From contig NZ_RSAA01000011.1 of the NCBI RefSeq assembly GCF_003931915.1, positions 1 to 64,000 on the forward strand: a stretch of DNA of 64,000 nucleotides, written 5' to 3'. The translations under genes and the position numbers were made by a program. This DNA comes from Saccharopolyspora rhizosphaerae. GTDB lineage: Bacteria > Actinomycetota > Actinomycetes > Mycobacteriales > Pseudonocardiaceae. A model generated the notes under the pieces. It did not search any database. It was not told the DNA's origin and was given only the letters and a program-made list of their open reading frames with translations. Shown here piece after piece: positions 1 to 8,793 of the stretch (positions within the stretch are counted from its first letter, which is position 1; every line of letters starts with the position of its first letter).

Positions 1-1
1 C

Positions 2-94
2 GCCTTCTGCCCCCAAGCCTGCTACGCAGGCGGCCCCGGCCCCTTCCGCTACCTCCTCTACAAAGACGTCAACCGCCAGATCCGCCTCACCTGA
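2..94 (+). CDS. 3' end of an unidentified protein (partial)
   Basis: An open frame enters from the left edge and ends at TGA 92-94. The visible 30 residues end in YLLYKDVNRQIRLT and contain two cysteines in CPQACYAGG. The composition looks like a real C-terminus and not a shadow frame, because no longer competing ORF covers it and codon third positions are nearly all G or C. I do not recognise the family. The rest of the gene lies outside the window. Confidence 0.5.
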   Translation, partial: AFCPQACYAGGPGPFRYLLYKDVNRQIRLT

Positions 95-140
95 GGAGCG
101 CTGCCGGCAGCGACGTTCCACCTGACACGTCCCCCGAGGA

Positions 141-491
141 TCACGGGGTGGAGGTCCGGGTGCCCTGGTGGTGCAGGAGGAGCCAGTCACCTGCACTGCG
201 CACCCAGACCGAGGTGCGCAAGGAGGACGAACCGCGGTAGCGCGTCGTGCAGGTGAGCAGAACCGCGTCAGGCCCGAGCGGCGTCGCGCGGAAGCCGGAC
301 GCTTCGATCCGCTCGTCGGCGCTGCTGCTCGCCTCGGTGGCGCGCACGATCGTCTCGCGGTCCCACACCGCACCGGACGCTCCGAACTCGCGGAAGTCCG
401 GGTGCAGCAGGGCCCGGACGGCTTCGGCGTCCGCGCGCACCTCCGGCTCCAGCAACCGGAGCTCACGATCGATCACGGCGTCAGTTCCCAC
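141..491 (-). CDS. SnoaL/DUF4440-type NTF2-like small protein
   Basis: A protein of 116 residues. The N-terminal helix (about 8-28), LLHPDFREFGASGAVWDRETIV and the C-terminal strand pattern ending WVRSAGDWLLLHHQGT are typical of single-domain DUF4440/NTF2-like proteins, which form a cone-shaped alpha+beta barrel. Such proteins are small enzymes or ligand-binding accessory proteins; no substrate can be assigned. Start is GTG at 491 with AAGGAG seven bases upstream. It stands alone, about 70 bp downstream of the phosphoesterase operon on the same strand and probably transcribed separately. Confidence 0.75.
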   Translation of the reverse strand: MGTDAVIDRELRLLEPEVRADAEAVRALLHPDFREFGASGAVWDRETIVRATEASSSADERIEASGFRATPLGPDAVLLTCTTRYRGSSSLRTSVWVRSAGDWLLLHHQGTRTSTP

Positions 492-561
492 CTCTCCGCT
501 CCTTCCGCACGGGCGAGCCGAGCTCCAGGGAAGTCCGGGGCCGCGTCGAGCGCGAGCCGGG

Positions 562-1800
562 TCAGGTGAAGGCCTCGGTGCGCGGTGTGCCGTCGTAGTG
601 GTCGGTGGGCAGGCCGAACAGCGCCGCGATCGTGGGCGCGACGTCGGTCGTGGTGGCCGGAGCCGGGCTTTCGTGGTTCCGCCGGACGCGCGGGTGGCCT
701 CCGGAGAGGAAGAACGGGATGGGTTCGGTGACCGGGTGCCCGTGGTTGCCCGGGATCGGGTTGGACGTCAGGTTCGGGTCCGTGAAGCGCCAACCCGGTG
801 CGCAGTAGGCGAGCAGGTCCCCGGCTTCCGGGCCGAGGCGGAGCTCGGCCGGGTCGTGGACCGACTGGACGCCGTCGGTGGCCACGGCGAGCTCGCGCAT
901 CCGCCGCACGGCCGCCGGGCGGTCCGCGTCCGGGCCGGTGAAGTACAGCAGTTCCGCACCGCCGTTCTGGGCGACCTCGGTGCGACCGGCCAGTGCCGGG
1001 TCGGTCTCGAAGACCGGGCGGAGCGACACCACCTGGTGCGGCAGCGACCAGTCCATCGAGTGGTCGGCGAGGACCAGCAGCACGGTGCTGTCCCACCGGC
1101 CGGTGCTGCGCAGGTGGTCCACGAGCCTGCCCACCTGCGCGTCGGCGGAGGCCAGAGCGGCGGTGCGCGCGGCCCGCAGGGTGGTTCCGGTGAGGTCGGT
1201 GTGCCCGACCCGGTCGACATCGCCGAAGTTCGCGAACACCAGCTCCGGGTCGGCGCTGTCCACCACGGACACCATGGCTTCGGCGGTGAAGGCGTCCGGG
1301 GCGTGGCCGCTGATCGGCACGATCGGCTCGGGTTCCCAGCGGACCGTCGCGCGGGTGCCGAAGATGCCGTGGAGGTACTGCTTGCTCAACACGCTCCCGG
1401 TGACCCCGCCGTGCGCGCGCAGGCCGTCCAGCAGCGTCTCGCCGCGCAGGTCCGAGGGCCGGTCCAGGGTGCGGACCGAGCCCTCGGCGCGGTCGAAGAC
1501 CGAGTTGGCCGGGACGCCGGTCCGGTCGGGCCGCGTGCCCGACATCATCATCACGTGGTTCGGGATCGTCTCCACCACCGGCAGCGAGCGGGCGGCGGGG
1601 AAGGCGGTCCCGGACGTCCGGAGTTCGTGCAGCCGCGGTGTGAGCAGCAGGGTGATCTCCTCCGGCCGGCAACCGTCGACGACCAGGACGTAGGCGCGCA
1701 GGTCCTTGTCCTCGGCGGCCCACGCCACGGGCGAAGCAGCCGAGAGCAGCACACCCGCTCCAGCGGCGCGCAGGAAGCTGCGGCGGTCCAGCGGTCTCAC
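562..1800 (-). CDS. Tat-exported alkaline phosphatase-superfamily phosphodiesterase
   Basis: A 412-residue secreted enzyme of the type I phosphodiesterase/nucleotide pyrophosphatase fold. The N-terminus has a twin-arginine signal (DRRSFLRAAGAG, residues 5-16) followed by a hydrophobic stretch and AWA cleavage site. Metal-binding elements are visible: VVDGCRPEE (about 40), the nucleophile-containing ETIPNH segment (about 77), DVDRVGHTD (about 193) and LADHSMDW (about 245). Residues near 370 (NHGHPV) fit a further metal site. The GTG start at 1800 overlaps the stop of the upstream phoD-like gene (GTGA), so the two are co-transcribed and translationally coupled. Likely role is extracellular phosphoester hydrolysis; the substrate is unknown. 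Confidence 0.82.
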   Translation of the reverse strand: MRPLDRRSFLRAAGAGVLLSAASPVAWAAEDKDLRAYVLVVDGCRPEEITLLLTPRLHELRTSGTAFPAARSLPVVETIPNHVMMMSGTRPDRTGVPANSVFDRAEGSVRTLDRPSDLRGETLLDGLRAHGGVTGSVLSKQYLHGIFGTRATVRWEPEPIVPISGHAPDAFTAEAMVSVVDSADPELVFANFGDVDRVGHTDLTGTTLRAARTAALASADAQVGRLVDHLRSTGRWDSTVLLVLADHSMDWSLPHQVVSLRPVFETDPALAGRTEVAQNGGAELLYFTGPDADRPAAVRRMRELAVATDGVQSVHDPAELRLGPEAGDLLAYCAPGWRFTDPNLTSNPIPGNHGHPVTEPIPFFLSGGHPRVRRNHESPAPATTTDVAPTIAALFGLPTDHYDGTPRTEAFT

Positions 1801-3431
1801 GCGATCCCCTCCGGAACCCGGTGCACCTGCTGGGTTCCCGCCGTTACCGCGAACGAGACCGCCCGCTGGGCGGTGCTGTTCGGGTCAGTGCGGTCGGCCA
1901 GCGCGAACCAGTCCGCCTGCACGCGTTCCGGGGTGACGTCGAGGACCGAGAAGCCGTGCGAGTCGAAGTCCAGGTGCTTGACGTGCGGGTTGTTCGCCCG
2001 GATGGCCGCTTCGACCGCCACGGACGCGGTCCGCGGTGGCGCGCGCAGGATGTCGTCGAGGTTGTCGCTGGTCACGGAGGTGCACACGAGCTCGACGCCC
2101 ACCGACTCGCGGTCCAGCGGGTAGGTCGCGGGAGACGCCGGCAGTTCGGCCGCCCACGCCGAGTGGATGTCGCCGGTCAGGAAGACCGCGTCGGTGATGC
2201 CGTTGTCACGCAGCAGTCCGAGCACCTCCTCGCGGTCGGCGGTGTAGCCGTCCCACTGGTCGACGTTGTAAGGCGGCCCGTGGACCTCCGGTGCGCCGGT
2301 GAGCTCCCCGATCGCGGACCGTTCTTCGACCGACAGCGTCGAGGGCACCTGCACCGGCGCGATCATCACCGGGTTGCCGATCAGCTTCCACTGGGCCGTG
2401 GAGTTCGCGAGACCGCTCGTCAGCCAGCGCATCTGCTCGTCGCCGGTGATGGTGCGCTCCGGGTCGTGGCTTCCCGGGTCCAGCGGCGTGGTGACCTGCC
2501 GGCTCCGGTGGCTGCGCAGGTCCAGCACGGACAGGTCGGCGAGCGTGCCGAAGCGCAGCCGCCGGTACAGCGGTGTCCCGGGTTCCCAGCGCACCGGCAT
2601 CCACTCGGCGTAGGCGCGCTGCGAGGCCGCCGTGCGGTCGCGCCAGGCGCCTTCGGCGCCTTCGGTGTGGTTCTGCGCTCCCCCGGACCAGGCGTCGTTG
2701 GCGGACTCGTGGTCGTCCCAGGTCACCACGAACGGCACCGCGGCGTGCAAGTCGGCCAGGTCGGGGTCGGTCTTGTACTGGGCGTGCCTCCGGCGGTAGT
2801 GCTCCAGCTCCGTCATCTCCACCGGCGGGTCGTGCGGGCGCACCACGACGTCGCGGGCCTGGAACTCGCCGGGGGCGTACTCGTAGAGGTAGTCACCGAG
2901 GTGCAGCACGGCGTCGAGGTCACCGCGGACGGCCAGGTGCCGGTAGGCGGCGAAGTGGCCGGCCTGCCAGTTCGAGCAGGACACCACGCCCAACCGCAGC
3001 CGTGGCAGCGGCGCGTCGGCGGCGGGCGCGGTGCGAGTCCGCCCGAGGCGGGAGACCACGCCGAGCGCTCGGAACCGGTACCACCACCACTGCCCCGCGG
3101 GCAGCCCCATGACGTCGACCTTCACGGTGTGGTCCCGCCACGCGCCGGTCGTCGTGGACCCGCGCGCCAGGACGGTCGAGAAGCGCTCGTCCGCGGCGAC
3201 CTCCCACTCCACAGCGCAGTCCGGGCCGAGGCCGGAACCGGGCTGCGCACCCGGTTCCGGGGTGATGCGCGTCCACAGCACCACGCCGTCCGGAGTCGGG
3301 TCTCCGGAGGCGATGCCGTGCGCGAACACCGGGTGCGAGGAGTGCGCGGCGGCGGGAAGCCCGCCGATGCTCGTGGCACCGGCGAGCACCCCGCCCGCCT
3401 TGAGCAACGACCGACGGCGGATCAGCGGCAT
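1797..3431 (-). CDS. phoD: PhoD-family alkaline phosphatase (Tat-exported)
   Basis: A 544-residue PhoD-type metallophosphoesterase. The chosen ATG at 3431 gives a twin-arginine leader (MPLIRRRSLLKAGGVL). The N-terminal Ig-like PhoD_N domain (about 40-135) precedes the phosphatase core with SCSNWQAGHF, LHLGDYLYEY, TWDDHE and LTGDIHSAW, the Asp/His/Cys signatures that hold the Fe/Ca cluster in PhoD enzymes. A more upstream start at 3569 would put about 46 residues before the Tat motif and is less likely. First gene of a two-gene operon with the phosphodiesterase-like gene; together they suggest phosphorus scavenging. No Pho box was recognised upstream. Confidence 0.88.
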   Translation of the reverse strand: MPLIRRRSLLKAGGVLAGATSIGGLPAAAHSSHPVFAHGIASGDPTPDGVVLWTRITPEPGAQPGSGLGPDCAVEWEVAADERFSTVLARGSTTTGAWRDHTVKVDVMGLPAGQWWWYRFRALGVVSRLGRTRTAPAADAPLPRLRLGVVSCSNWQAGHFAAYRHLAVRGDLDAVLHLGDYLYEYAPGEFQARDVVVRPHDPPVEMTELEHYRRRHAQYKTDPDLADLHAAVPFVVTWDDHESANDAWSGGAQNHTEGAEGAWRDRTAASQRAYAEWMPVRWEPGTPLYRRLRFGTLADLSVLDLRSHRSRQVTTPLDPGSHDPERTITGDEQMRWLTSGLANSTAQWKLIGNPVMIAPVQVPSTLSVEERSAIGELTGAPEVHGPPYNVDQWDGYTADREEVLGLLRDNGITDAVFLTGDIHSAWAAELPASPATYPLDRESVGVELVCTSVTSDNLDDILRAPPRTASVAVEAAIRANNPHVKHLDFDSHGFSVLDVTPERVQADWFALADRTDPNSTAQRAVSFAVTAGTQQVHRVPEGIA

Positions 3432-3526
3432 GATCGGGAAGATGGCATCCCGCCCGGCCGGTGTACAGGTGGTCAGGCGGAAGTTCCCGTCCTGCAGAAC
3501 TTCTCGTCGTCCGGCCGTCGACCGCC

Positions 3527-4990
3527 TCAGAACGGGTAGGCCGGCAGCTCGCCGCGGACGGTGACCCACTGGGTCTCGGTGAAGGCTTCGAGGTTGGCCT
3601 CGGCTCCGCCGTGCCGGGCGCCGTTGCCCGAGTCGCCGACACCGCCGAAGGGGGCGACGGCCTCGTCGTTCACGGTCTGGTCGTTGATGTGCACCAGACC
3701 GGACGGGATGCGGTCGGCCAGCTCGAGGCCCTTCGCGACGTCCCGGGTCAGAACGCCCAGCGACAGCCCGTACTCCGTGCCTGAAGCCAGCCGGACCGCC
3801 TCGTCGAGGTCGTGGAACGGGACGACCGGCGCGACCGGACCGAAGATCTCCTCGGCGTAGGCCGGGGCGTCCAACGGCACGTCGGAGAGGACGGTCGGCC
3901 GGTAGAACAGCCCGTCGTAGTCGCCACCCGCGCGCACCCGGGCACCCGCGCTGACGGATCCGGTGACGACGCGGTGGACGTTGTCGCGCTGGCCCTCGTC
4001 GATGATCGGTCCCACGGCGACGTCCTCGCGGTGCGGGTCGCCGACGGTGAGCCGGTCGGCGTGCTCGGCGAGCGCCTGGGCGTAGTCCTCGGCGATGCGC
4101 GCGTCCACCAGGTGCCGGCTGGTCGCCATGCAGATCTGCCCGGTGTGGTTGAAGGAGCCGAAAGCGCCGACCGACACCGCGCGCTCCACGTCGACGTCGT
4201 CGAGCACGAGCATCGCCGAGTTCCCGCCGAGTTCGAGGTGCACGCGCTTGAGCCGGTCGGCCGCCGCCCGCGCGATGGTCCGCCCGGCCCGCGTGGAACC
4301 GGTGAACGCGATGACCGGCACCTGCGGGTGGTCGACCAGCGACGCTCCGACCTCACCGCCGCCCGGGAGCACCTGGAGCAGGCCTGCGGGCAGCCCGGCT
4401 TCCTCGAAGATCCGCGCGAACACCACTCCCCCGCTGATCGCGGTGCGCGGGTCCGGCTTGAGCACCACGGCGTTGCCGAGCGCGAGCGCGGGTGCGATCG
4501 CCCGGACGGCCAGGATGATCGGTGCGTTGAACGGGGCGATCACGCCGACGACGCCGACGGGACGCCGACGCGCCATCGACATCCGCGGCTGGCTCGACCG
4601 CAGCAGCTGCCCGTAGGGCTGAGCGGCGAGACCGGCGGCCTCCCAGCACTCCTCGGCGGCCACGGCTCGGGTCTGGAACCCGGCGAAGGGCCGGGTCGCG
4701 CCGGATTCGCGCACCAGCCATTCGTTGATCTCGTCCTCGTGCTCGACGAACAGCTGTCCGGCACGGCGCAGCACGGCGGCCCGCCGGTCGTACGACAACG
4801 CCGCCCACTCCCGCTGGGCCTCCGCCGCCCGCCGCGCCGCGGCGTCGACGTCCTCCTCCGTCGCGGTCCCCACCTGTGCGAGCGTCTTCCCGGTCGCGGG
4901 CTCCACGGCGTCGTAGGTACCGCCGGACCCGGCGACCCACTCACCGTTGAAGACCTTGCCCTGCCACGTGCCCACGTCCACGAAACTCAT
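3527..4990 (-). CDS. Aldehyde dehydrogenase (benzaldehyde/vanillin-type)
   Basis: A 487-residue NAD(P)-dependent aldehyde dehydrogenase. Visible signatures are APFNAP near 155, the Rossmann FTGSTRAGR, the general-base Glu253 in HLELGGNSAM and catalytic Cys287 in NHTGQICMATS. The order and spacing match family members acting on aromatic aldehydes, but substrate range cannot be read from sequence. Start ATG 4990 (MSFVDVG) is preferred over one six codons upstream. It is transcribed divergently from the LacI-type regulator, and the palindrome at 5145-5164 lies between them, so the regulator might also influence this gene. Confidence 0.88.
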   Translation of the reverse strand: MSFVDVGTWQGKVFNGEWVAGSGGTYDAVEPATGKTLAQVGTATEEDVDAAARRAAEAQREWAALSYDRRAAVLRRAGQLFVEHEDEINEWLVRESGATRPFAGFQTRAVAAEECWEAAGLAAQPYGQLLRSSQPRMSMARRRPVGVVGVIAPFNAPIILAVRAIAPALALGNAVVLKPDPRTAISGGVVFARIFEEAGLPAGLLQVLPGGGEVGASLVDHPQVPVIAFTGSTRAGRTIARAAADRLKRVHLELGGNSAMLVLDDVDVERAVSVGAFGSFNHTGQICMATSRHLVDARIAEDYAQALAEHADRLTVGDPHREDVAVGPIIDEGQRDNVHRVVTGSVSAGARVRAGGDYDGLFYRPTVLSDVPLDAPAYAEEIFGPVAPVVPFHDLDEAVRLASGTEYGLSLGVLTRDVAKGLELADRIPSGLVHINDQTVNDEAVAPFGGVGDSGNGARHGGAEANLEAFTETQWVTVRGELPAYPF

Positions 4991-5144
4991 GCGGCGAAGC
5001 CTACCCACGCCGGCGATCTCGGCCGCCGCCCGAGCTCCGCGGCGGGGCCGCAGGTCAGCGGAGGTCGCCCGTCCGCTTCACAGCGGCGCTTGCGTGGACG
5101 TCATCGCAGGTCAGAGCCCGTTCGAGGGGCGAATTCGAAGCGTG

Positions 5145-5164
5145 ATGCGCAAACGCTTGCGCAT
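5145..5164. promoter_or_regulatory. LacI-family operator (near-perfect palindrome)
   Basis: ATGCGCAAACGCTTGCGCAT is a palindrome around a central CG with one mismatched pair, the architecture of LacI/GalR operators. It lies 62 bp before the lacI-type start codon and in the gap to the divergent aldehyde dehydrogenase. Autoregulation by the adjacent LacI protein is the simplest reading. Confidence 0.8.
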
Positions 5165-5225
5165 GCGACTCAGCCCACAGTACATTCCTCGCGATCTGGA
5201 CAGCTGGTCGATCGGAGGACAGCCC

Positions 5226-6242
5226 GTGGTCGGCATCGAGGACGTCGCGCGGCGAGCCGGCGTGTCACCGTCGACGGTGTCACGCGCGCTGCGCGGCCGC
5301 TCCGGGGTGTCGGACCGCACGCGGCAGCGCATCACCGAGCTGGCCGCCGAACTGGACTACTCGATCTCCCGGTCGGCCTCCGGGTTAGCGACCGGGCGCA
5401 CCTGGTGCATCGGCGTGGTCGTCCCGTTCATCTGGCGGTGGTTCTTCGGCCAGATCATCGGTGGCGCCGAACAGGTCCTGCGCGCGGCCGGGTACGACCT
5501 GATGCTCTACACCGCCGGCGACGAGGAGTCCCGCGAGCGCTTCTTCCGCGAACTGCCGGTGCGCGGGCGGGTGGACGCCGTGCTGGTGCTGTCGATGGAC
5601 CTCACCGAACAGGAAGCCGACCGGCTGCGCGGGCTGGACCTGCCGCTGGGCCTGGTCGGGCACGAGGCCGAGGGGTTCAGCTCGGTGCACATCGACGACC
5701 GGCAGGGCACCCGGCTGGCCGTGCAGCACCTGATCAACCTCGGGCACCGCGACATCGCCATGATCCAGGGCCTCGAGCCCAAGCCGCTCGGCGCCATCGC
5801 CCCGGTCATCCGCCGCGACGCCTTCTTGCAGACCCTCCGCGACAACGACGTCGAGCCGCGCCCGGAGTGGTTGGTGCCGGGAGAGTTCAGCATCTCCGGC
5901 GGCGAGCGCGCGATGGACCGGCTGCTGGCCGGAGCGCACCAGCCCACAGCCGTTTTCGCCTACGCCGACGAGCTCGCGATGGGCGCGCTGCGGTCGCTGC
6001 GCAGGCACGGGCGTTCCGTGCCCGAGCACATGTCGATCGTGGGGTTCGACGACCACGAGATGAGCGAGTACGTCGACCTGACCACCGTGGCCCAGCCGGT
6101 GCGCGCGCAGGGAGCCACCGCCGCGCAACTGCTCATCGACCAGCTCGACGCGAAGTCGCGCAAGACGACCGTCGTCCCCGTGCCCATCGACCTCGTGGTG
6201 CGGGGTTCCACAGCTCCTCCGCGCAGATCCGCGGAACGGTGA
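5226..6242 (+). CDS. LacI/GalR-family transcriptional regulator
   Basis: A 338-residue repressor. Start GTG 5226 is fixed by GGAGGA at 5214-5219; the frame is open further upstream but that stretch contains the operator and promoter. The helix-turn-helix IEDVARRAGVSPSTVSRALRG (residues 3-23) is followed by the LacI hinge helix and a periplasmic-binding-protein-like core (about 60-338) with the typical VGFDDHEMSEYVDLTTVAQP segment near the C-terminus. It sits directly upstream of an oligosaccharide uptake operon and probably represses it until an alpha-glucoside or related sugar binds. The palindrome upstream of its own gene implies feedback control. Confidence 0.92.
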   Translation: MVGIEDVARRAGVSPSTVSRALRGRSGVSDRTRQRITELAAELDYSISRSASGLATGRTWCIGVVVPFIWRWFFGQIIGGAEQVLRAAGYDLMLYTAGDEESRERFFRELPVRGRVDAVLVLSMDLTEQEADRLRGLDLPLGLVGHEAEGFSSVHIDDRQGTRLAVQHLINLGHRDIAMIQGLEPKPLGAIAPVIRRDAFLQTLRDNDVEPRPEWLVPGEFSISGGERAMDRLLAGAHQPTAVFAYADELAMGALRSLRRHGRSVPEHMSIVGFDDHEMSEYVDLTTVAQPVRAQGATAAQLLIDQLDAKSRKTTVVPVPIDLVVRGSTAPPRRSAER

Positions 6243-6305
6243 GGAGATGAAGGAGGCTGGTAAGCGCAGGGAAAACCTGCCTTCCGCTGGCGACCCGGAA
6301 CAGGG

Positions 6306-6391
6306 CGCACAACGCCCGGAGTGAATTCGCCCCCGAACCGAACACGTGAAGAACTGCACGACGCTCCTTGATCGATCAGGTGCGTTGTGCG
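6306..6391. promoter_or_regulatory. Inverted 10-mers upstream of sugar ABC operon
   Basis: CGCACAACGC (6306-6315) and its exact reverse complement GCGTTGTGCG (6382-6391) flank the presumed promoter of the solute-binding protein gene. The first copy lies inside a GGGCG/CGCCC hairpin. They do not match the LacI palindrome at 5145 well, so they may be sites for another regulator or arms of a leader structure. Confidence 0.35.
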
Positions 6392-6435
6392 GTCGAGCCC
6401 TCCTGTGCTCGAAGCAGTCCTCAATGGAGAGTGGC

Positions 6436-7728
6436 ATGAAACAGAGAAATCGGTTAGCGATCGCCGCCGTGCTGACCTGCACCGCCGCCCTGACGGCCGG
6501 CTGCGGTGGCGGTTCGAGCTCGAACGAAGCGTCCTCCGCGCTGGAAGGCCGCGGTCCGATCACGTACGTGGCGGGCAAGGACGAGGAAGGCGTCACCCCC
6601 AAGATCATCGAGGCGTGGAACAAGACGCACCCCGATGAGCAGGTGCGCTTCATCGAGCTCTCCTCCTCCGCGGACGACCAGCGACAGCAGATGGTGCAGA
6701 ACGCGCAGACCAAGTCCGACGCGTTCACCGTGCTCGAGATCGACAACGTCTGGACCACGGAGTTCTCCGCGAACCGGTGGATCACCGAACTGCCGAAGGA
6801 GCAGTTCGGCATCGACAAGCTGGTGCCCACCACCGTCGAGACCGCGCTGTACCGGGACCGGCTCTACGGCGTTCCCGCCACCTCCGACGGCGCGATGCTC
6901 TACTTCCGCAAGGACCTGCTGGCCAAGGCCGGAGTGCAGCCCCCGAAGACGTGGGACGAGATGCGCCAGGCCTGCGACAAGGTGAAGGCGCTGCCCGAGG
7001 CCGCCGGGATGTCCTGCTACGCGGGGCAGTTCGAGAAGTACGAGGGCCTCACGGTCAACTTCGCCGAAGCCGTGCACGGCGCCGGCGGTGTCGTCACCGA
7101 TGAGAACGGCAAGCCCCACGTCAACACGCCCGAGGCCAAGCGCGGTCTCGACGCGCTCGTCGAGGGCTTCAACTCCGGGATGATCCCGCGCGACGGCATC
7201 ACCTTCAAGGAAGCCGAGACGCGACGCGCCTTCATGGACGGCAAGGTCGTGTTCAGCCGTGCCTGGCCGAACCAGTACTCGCACGCGTCGGCGACCGACG
7301 GTTCGTCCCCCGTGGCCGACAAGTTCGACGTCGCACCGCTGCCCGGCGTGGCCGGCCCCGGCGTGTCCAGCCTCGGCGGGCACAGCCTGGCGATCTCCTC
7401 GTTCGCCAAGAACAAGGCCACCGCGGTCGACTTCATCAAGTTCGCCACCGCGCCCGAGCAGCAGCGGCTGCGGCTGGACGTCGGTTCGCTCGCCCCGACG
7501 GCGCGAGAGCTCTACGAGGACCCGGCCTTGCAGGCCAAGTACCCGTACCTGCCGTTGCTGGAGAAGTCCATCGAGGGCGCCGAGCCGCGTCCCCGGGTCA
7601 TCAAGTACGGCGAGGTGACCGACGCGATCCAGGAGAACGTCTACGCGGCGTTGCGCGGTGAGAAGTCCTCGGAGCAGGCGCTGGCCGATCTGCAGGCCCA
7701 GCTCGAGGCGCTGACCGGACAGCAGTGA
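6436..7728 (+). CDS. Sugar ABC transporter solute-binding lipoprotein (family 1)
   Basis: A 430-residue extracellular solute-binding protein. ATG 6436 has GGAGA six bases upstream and gives a lipoprotein signal, positively charged MKQRNR, hydrophobic core and lipobox LTAGC with Cys about residue 21, then a Gly/Ser linker. The mature part has family-1 features: ITYVAGKDEEG at the N-lobe, a LYGVPATSDGAMLYFRKDLL hinge segment and FIKFATAPEQQ in the C-lobe. It captures an oligosaccharide at the outer membrane face for the two permeases encoded next. A strong hairpin (7735-7764) separates it from the first permease, a common device to give the binding protein more transcript than the membrane parts. 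Confidence 0.9.
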   Translation: MKQRNRLAIAAVLTCTAALTAGCGGGSSSNEASSALEGRGPITYVAGKDEEGVTPKIIEAWNKTHPDEQVRFIELSSSADDQRQQMVQNAQTKSDAFTVLEIDNVWTTEFSANRWITELPKEQFGIDKLVPTTVETALYRDRLYGVPATSDGAMLYFRKDLLAKAGVQPPKTWDEMRQACDKVKALPEAAGMSCYAGQFEKYEGLTVNFAEAVHGAGGVVTDENGKPHVNTPEAKRGLDALVEGFNSGMIPRDGITFKEAETRRAFMDGKVVFSRAWPNQYSHASATDGSSPVADKFDVAPLPGVAGPGVSSLGGHSLAISSFAKNKATAVDFIKFATAPEQQRLRLDVGSLAPTARELYEDPALQAKYPYLPLLEKSIEGAEPRPRVIKYGEVTDAIQENVYAALRGEKSSEQALADLQAQLEALTGQQ

Positions 7729-7734
7729 GCGCGC

Positions 7735-7764
7735 GGGGCGGTGCGCGTTCCGGCGCACCGCCCC
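7735..7764 (+). terminator. Intra-operon hairpin (attenuator/stabiliser)
   Basis: GGGGCGGTGCGC (7735-7746) pairs perfectly with GCGCACCGCCCC (7753-7764) around a 6-nt loop, just after the binding-protein stop codon and before the permease ribosome site. There is no T-tract, so partial termination or 3'-end protection is likelier than full termination. Confidence 0.7.
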
Positions 7765-7785
7765 GGTTCTCGCGGGGAGGTAGAT

Positions 7786-8793
7786 GTGACGACAGAAGTG
7801 GAAACCGCGGCCGTGACCGTGCCCGAGCAGGAACGAGGTCGGCGCAAGAAGCGGCGCTCACCGCAGGCCGCGGCCACAGCGCGGTTGGCCGGCGTGCTGG
7901 TCTCGCCGACGTTGCTGGTGCTCGGTCTGGTGGTGGTCTACCCGATCATCGCGTCGTTGCGGCAGTCGCTGTTCACCGAGGGGCAGGGCGTCGACGCGGA
8001 CGGGTTCGTGGTCGAGGGCGAGCAGTTCGCCGGACTCGCCAACTACACCGACGTGTTCACCGGGCCGGCCGCGGCGCGGTTCTGGAACGCCATGTGGAAC
8101 ACCACGTTCTTCACCGTGACGACCGTGGTGCTGGAAGCCGCGCTCGGCGTGGCGATGGCGCTGATCATGCACCGGGCCTTCCGCGGGCGCGGGCTGGTGC
8201 GCGCGAGCGTGCTGGTGCCGTGGGCCATCCCCACGGCGGTGTCGGCCTTGCTGTGGCGGTGGATCTTCGCCTCCGACGGCGTGGTCAACGCGATGCTGGG
8301 CACGCAGGTGCTCTGGAGCGCCGACGGCGGCCCGGCGAAGCTGGCGGTCGTGGTGGCCGAGGTGTGGAAGACCGCGCCGTTCGTGGGCTTGCTGGTGCTG
8401 GCGGGCTTGCAGGTGATCCCCCGCGACGTCTTCGAGGCCGCGCGGGTCGACGGCGCCAACTCGTGGCAACGCTTCTTGCACATCACGATGCCGCTGGTGC
8501 GCCCGGCGCTGCTGGTCGCGGTGCTGTTCCGGATGCTCGACGCGCTGCGGATGTTCGACCTGCCGTTCGTGCTGATCGGCCAGCAGAAGCAGTCCGTGGA
8601 GACGCTGTCGATGCTGGCCTGGCAGGAGGCCACCAACGTGCAGTACGGCCCCGCCGCGGCCTACGCGACGATCATGTTCTGCTACGTCGCCGTCGTCGCC
8701 TTCGCCTTCGTCAAGCTCCTGGGCGCGGACCTGCTCGGCGAAGCCCGGTCGCAGGTGAGGACGGCGCGCAAGTCCAGGAAGGCGGTGGCGTGA
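7786..8793 (+). CDS. Sugar ABC transporter permease (MalF-type)
   Basis: A 335-residue inner-membrane permease with six predicted transmembrane segments. GTG 7786 is preferred because GGGGAGG ends six bases before it, while the upstream ATG/GTG at 7741 lies inside the hairpin. The EAA loop signature appears as VFEAARVDGANSWQRFLHITMP (about 213-234), which contacts the ATPase. A charged, Arg/Lys-rich N-terminus precedes the first helix. Its stop codon shares one base with the start of the second permease, so the two are translationally coupled and form the heterodimeric channel. Confidence 0.9.
   Translation: MTTEVETAAVTVPEQERGRRKKRRSPQAAATARLAGVLVSPTLLVLGLVVVYPIIASLRQSLFTEGQGVDADGFVVEGEQFAGLANYTDVFTGPAAARFWNAMWNTTFFTVTTVVLEAALGVAMALIMHRAFRGRGLVRASVLVPWAIPTAVSALLWRWIFASDGVVNAMLGTQVLWSADGGPAKLAVVVAEVWKTAPFVGLLVLAGLQVIPRDVFEAARVDGANSWQRFLHITMPLVRPALLVAVLFRMLDALRMFDLPFVLIGQQKQSVETLSMLAWQEATNVQYGPAAAYATIMFCYVAVVAFAFVKLLGADLLGEARSQVRTARKSRKAVA

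Noticed and set aside
247..3539. Very long plus-strand frames opposite the phosphoesterase genes
   Set aside because: They are antisense shadows typical of 70% GC DNA: Arg/Gly/Ala/His-rich, no domain patterns, no ribosome sites.
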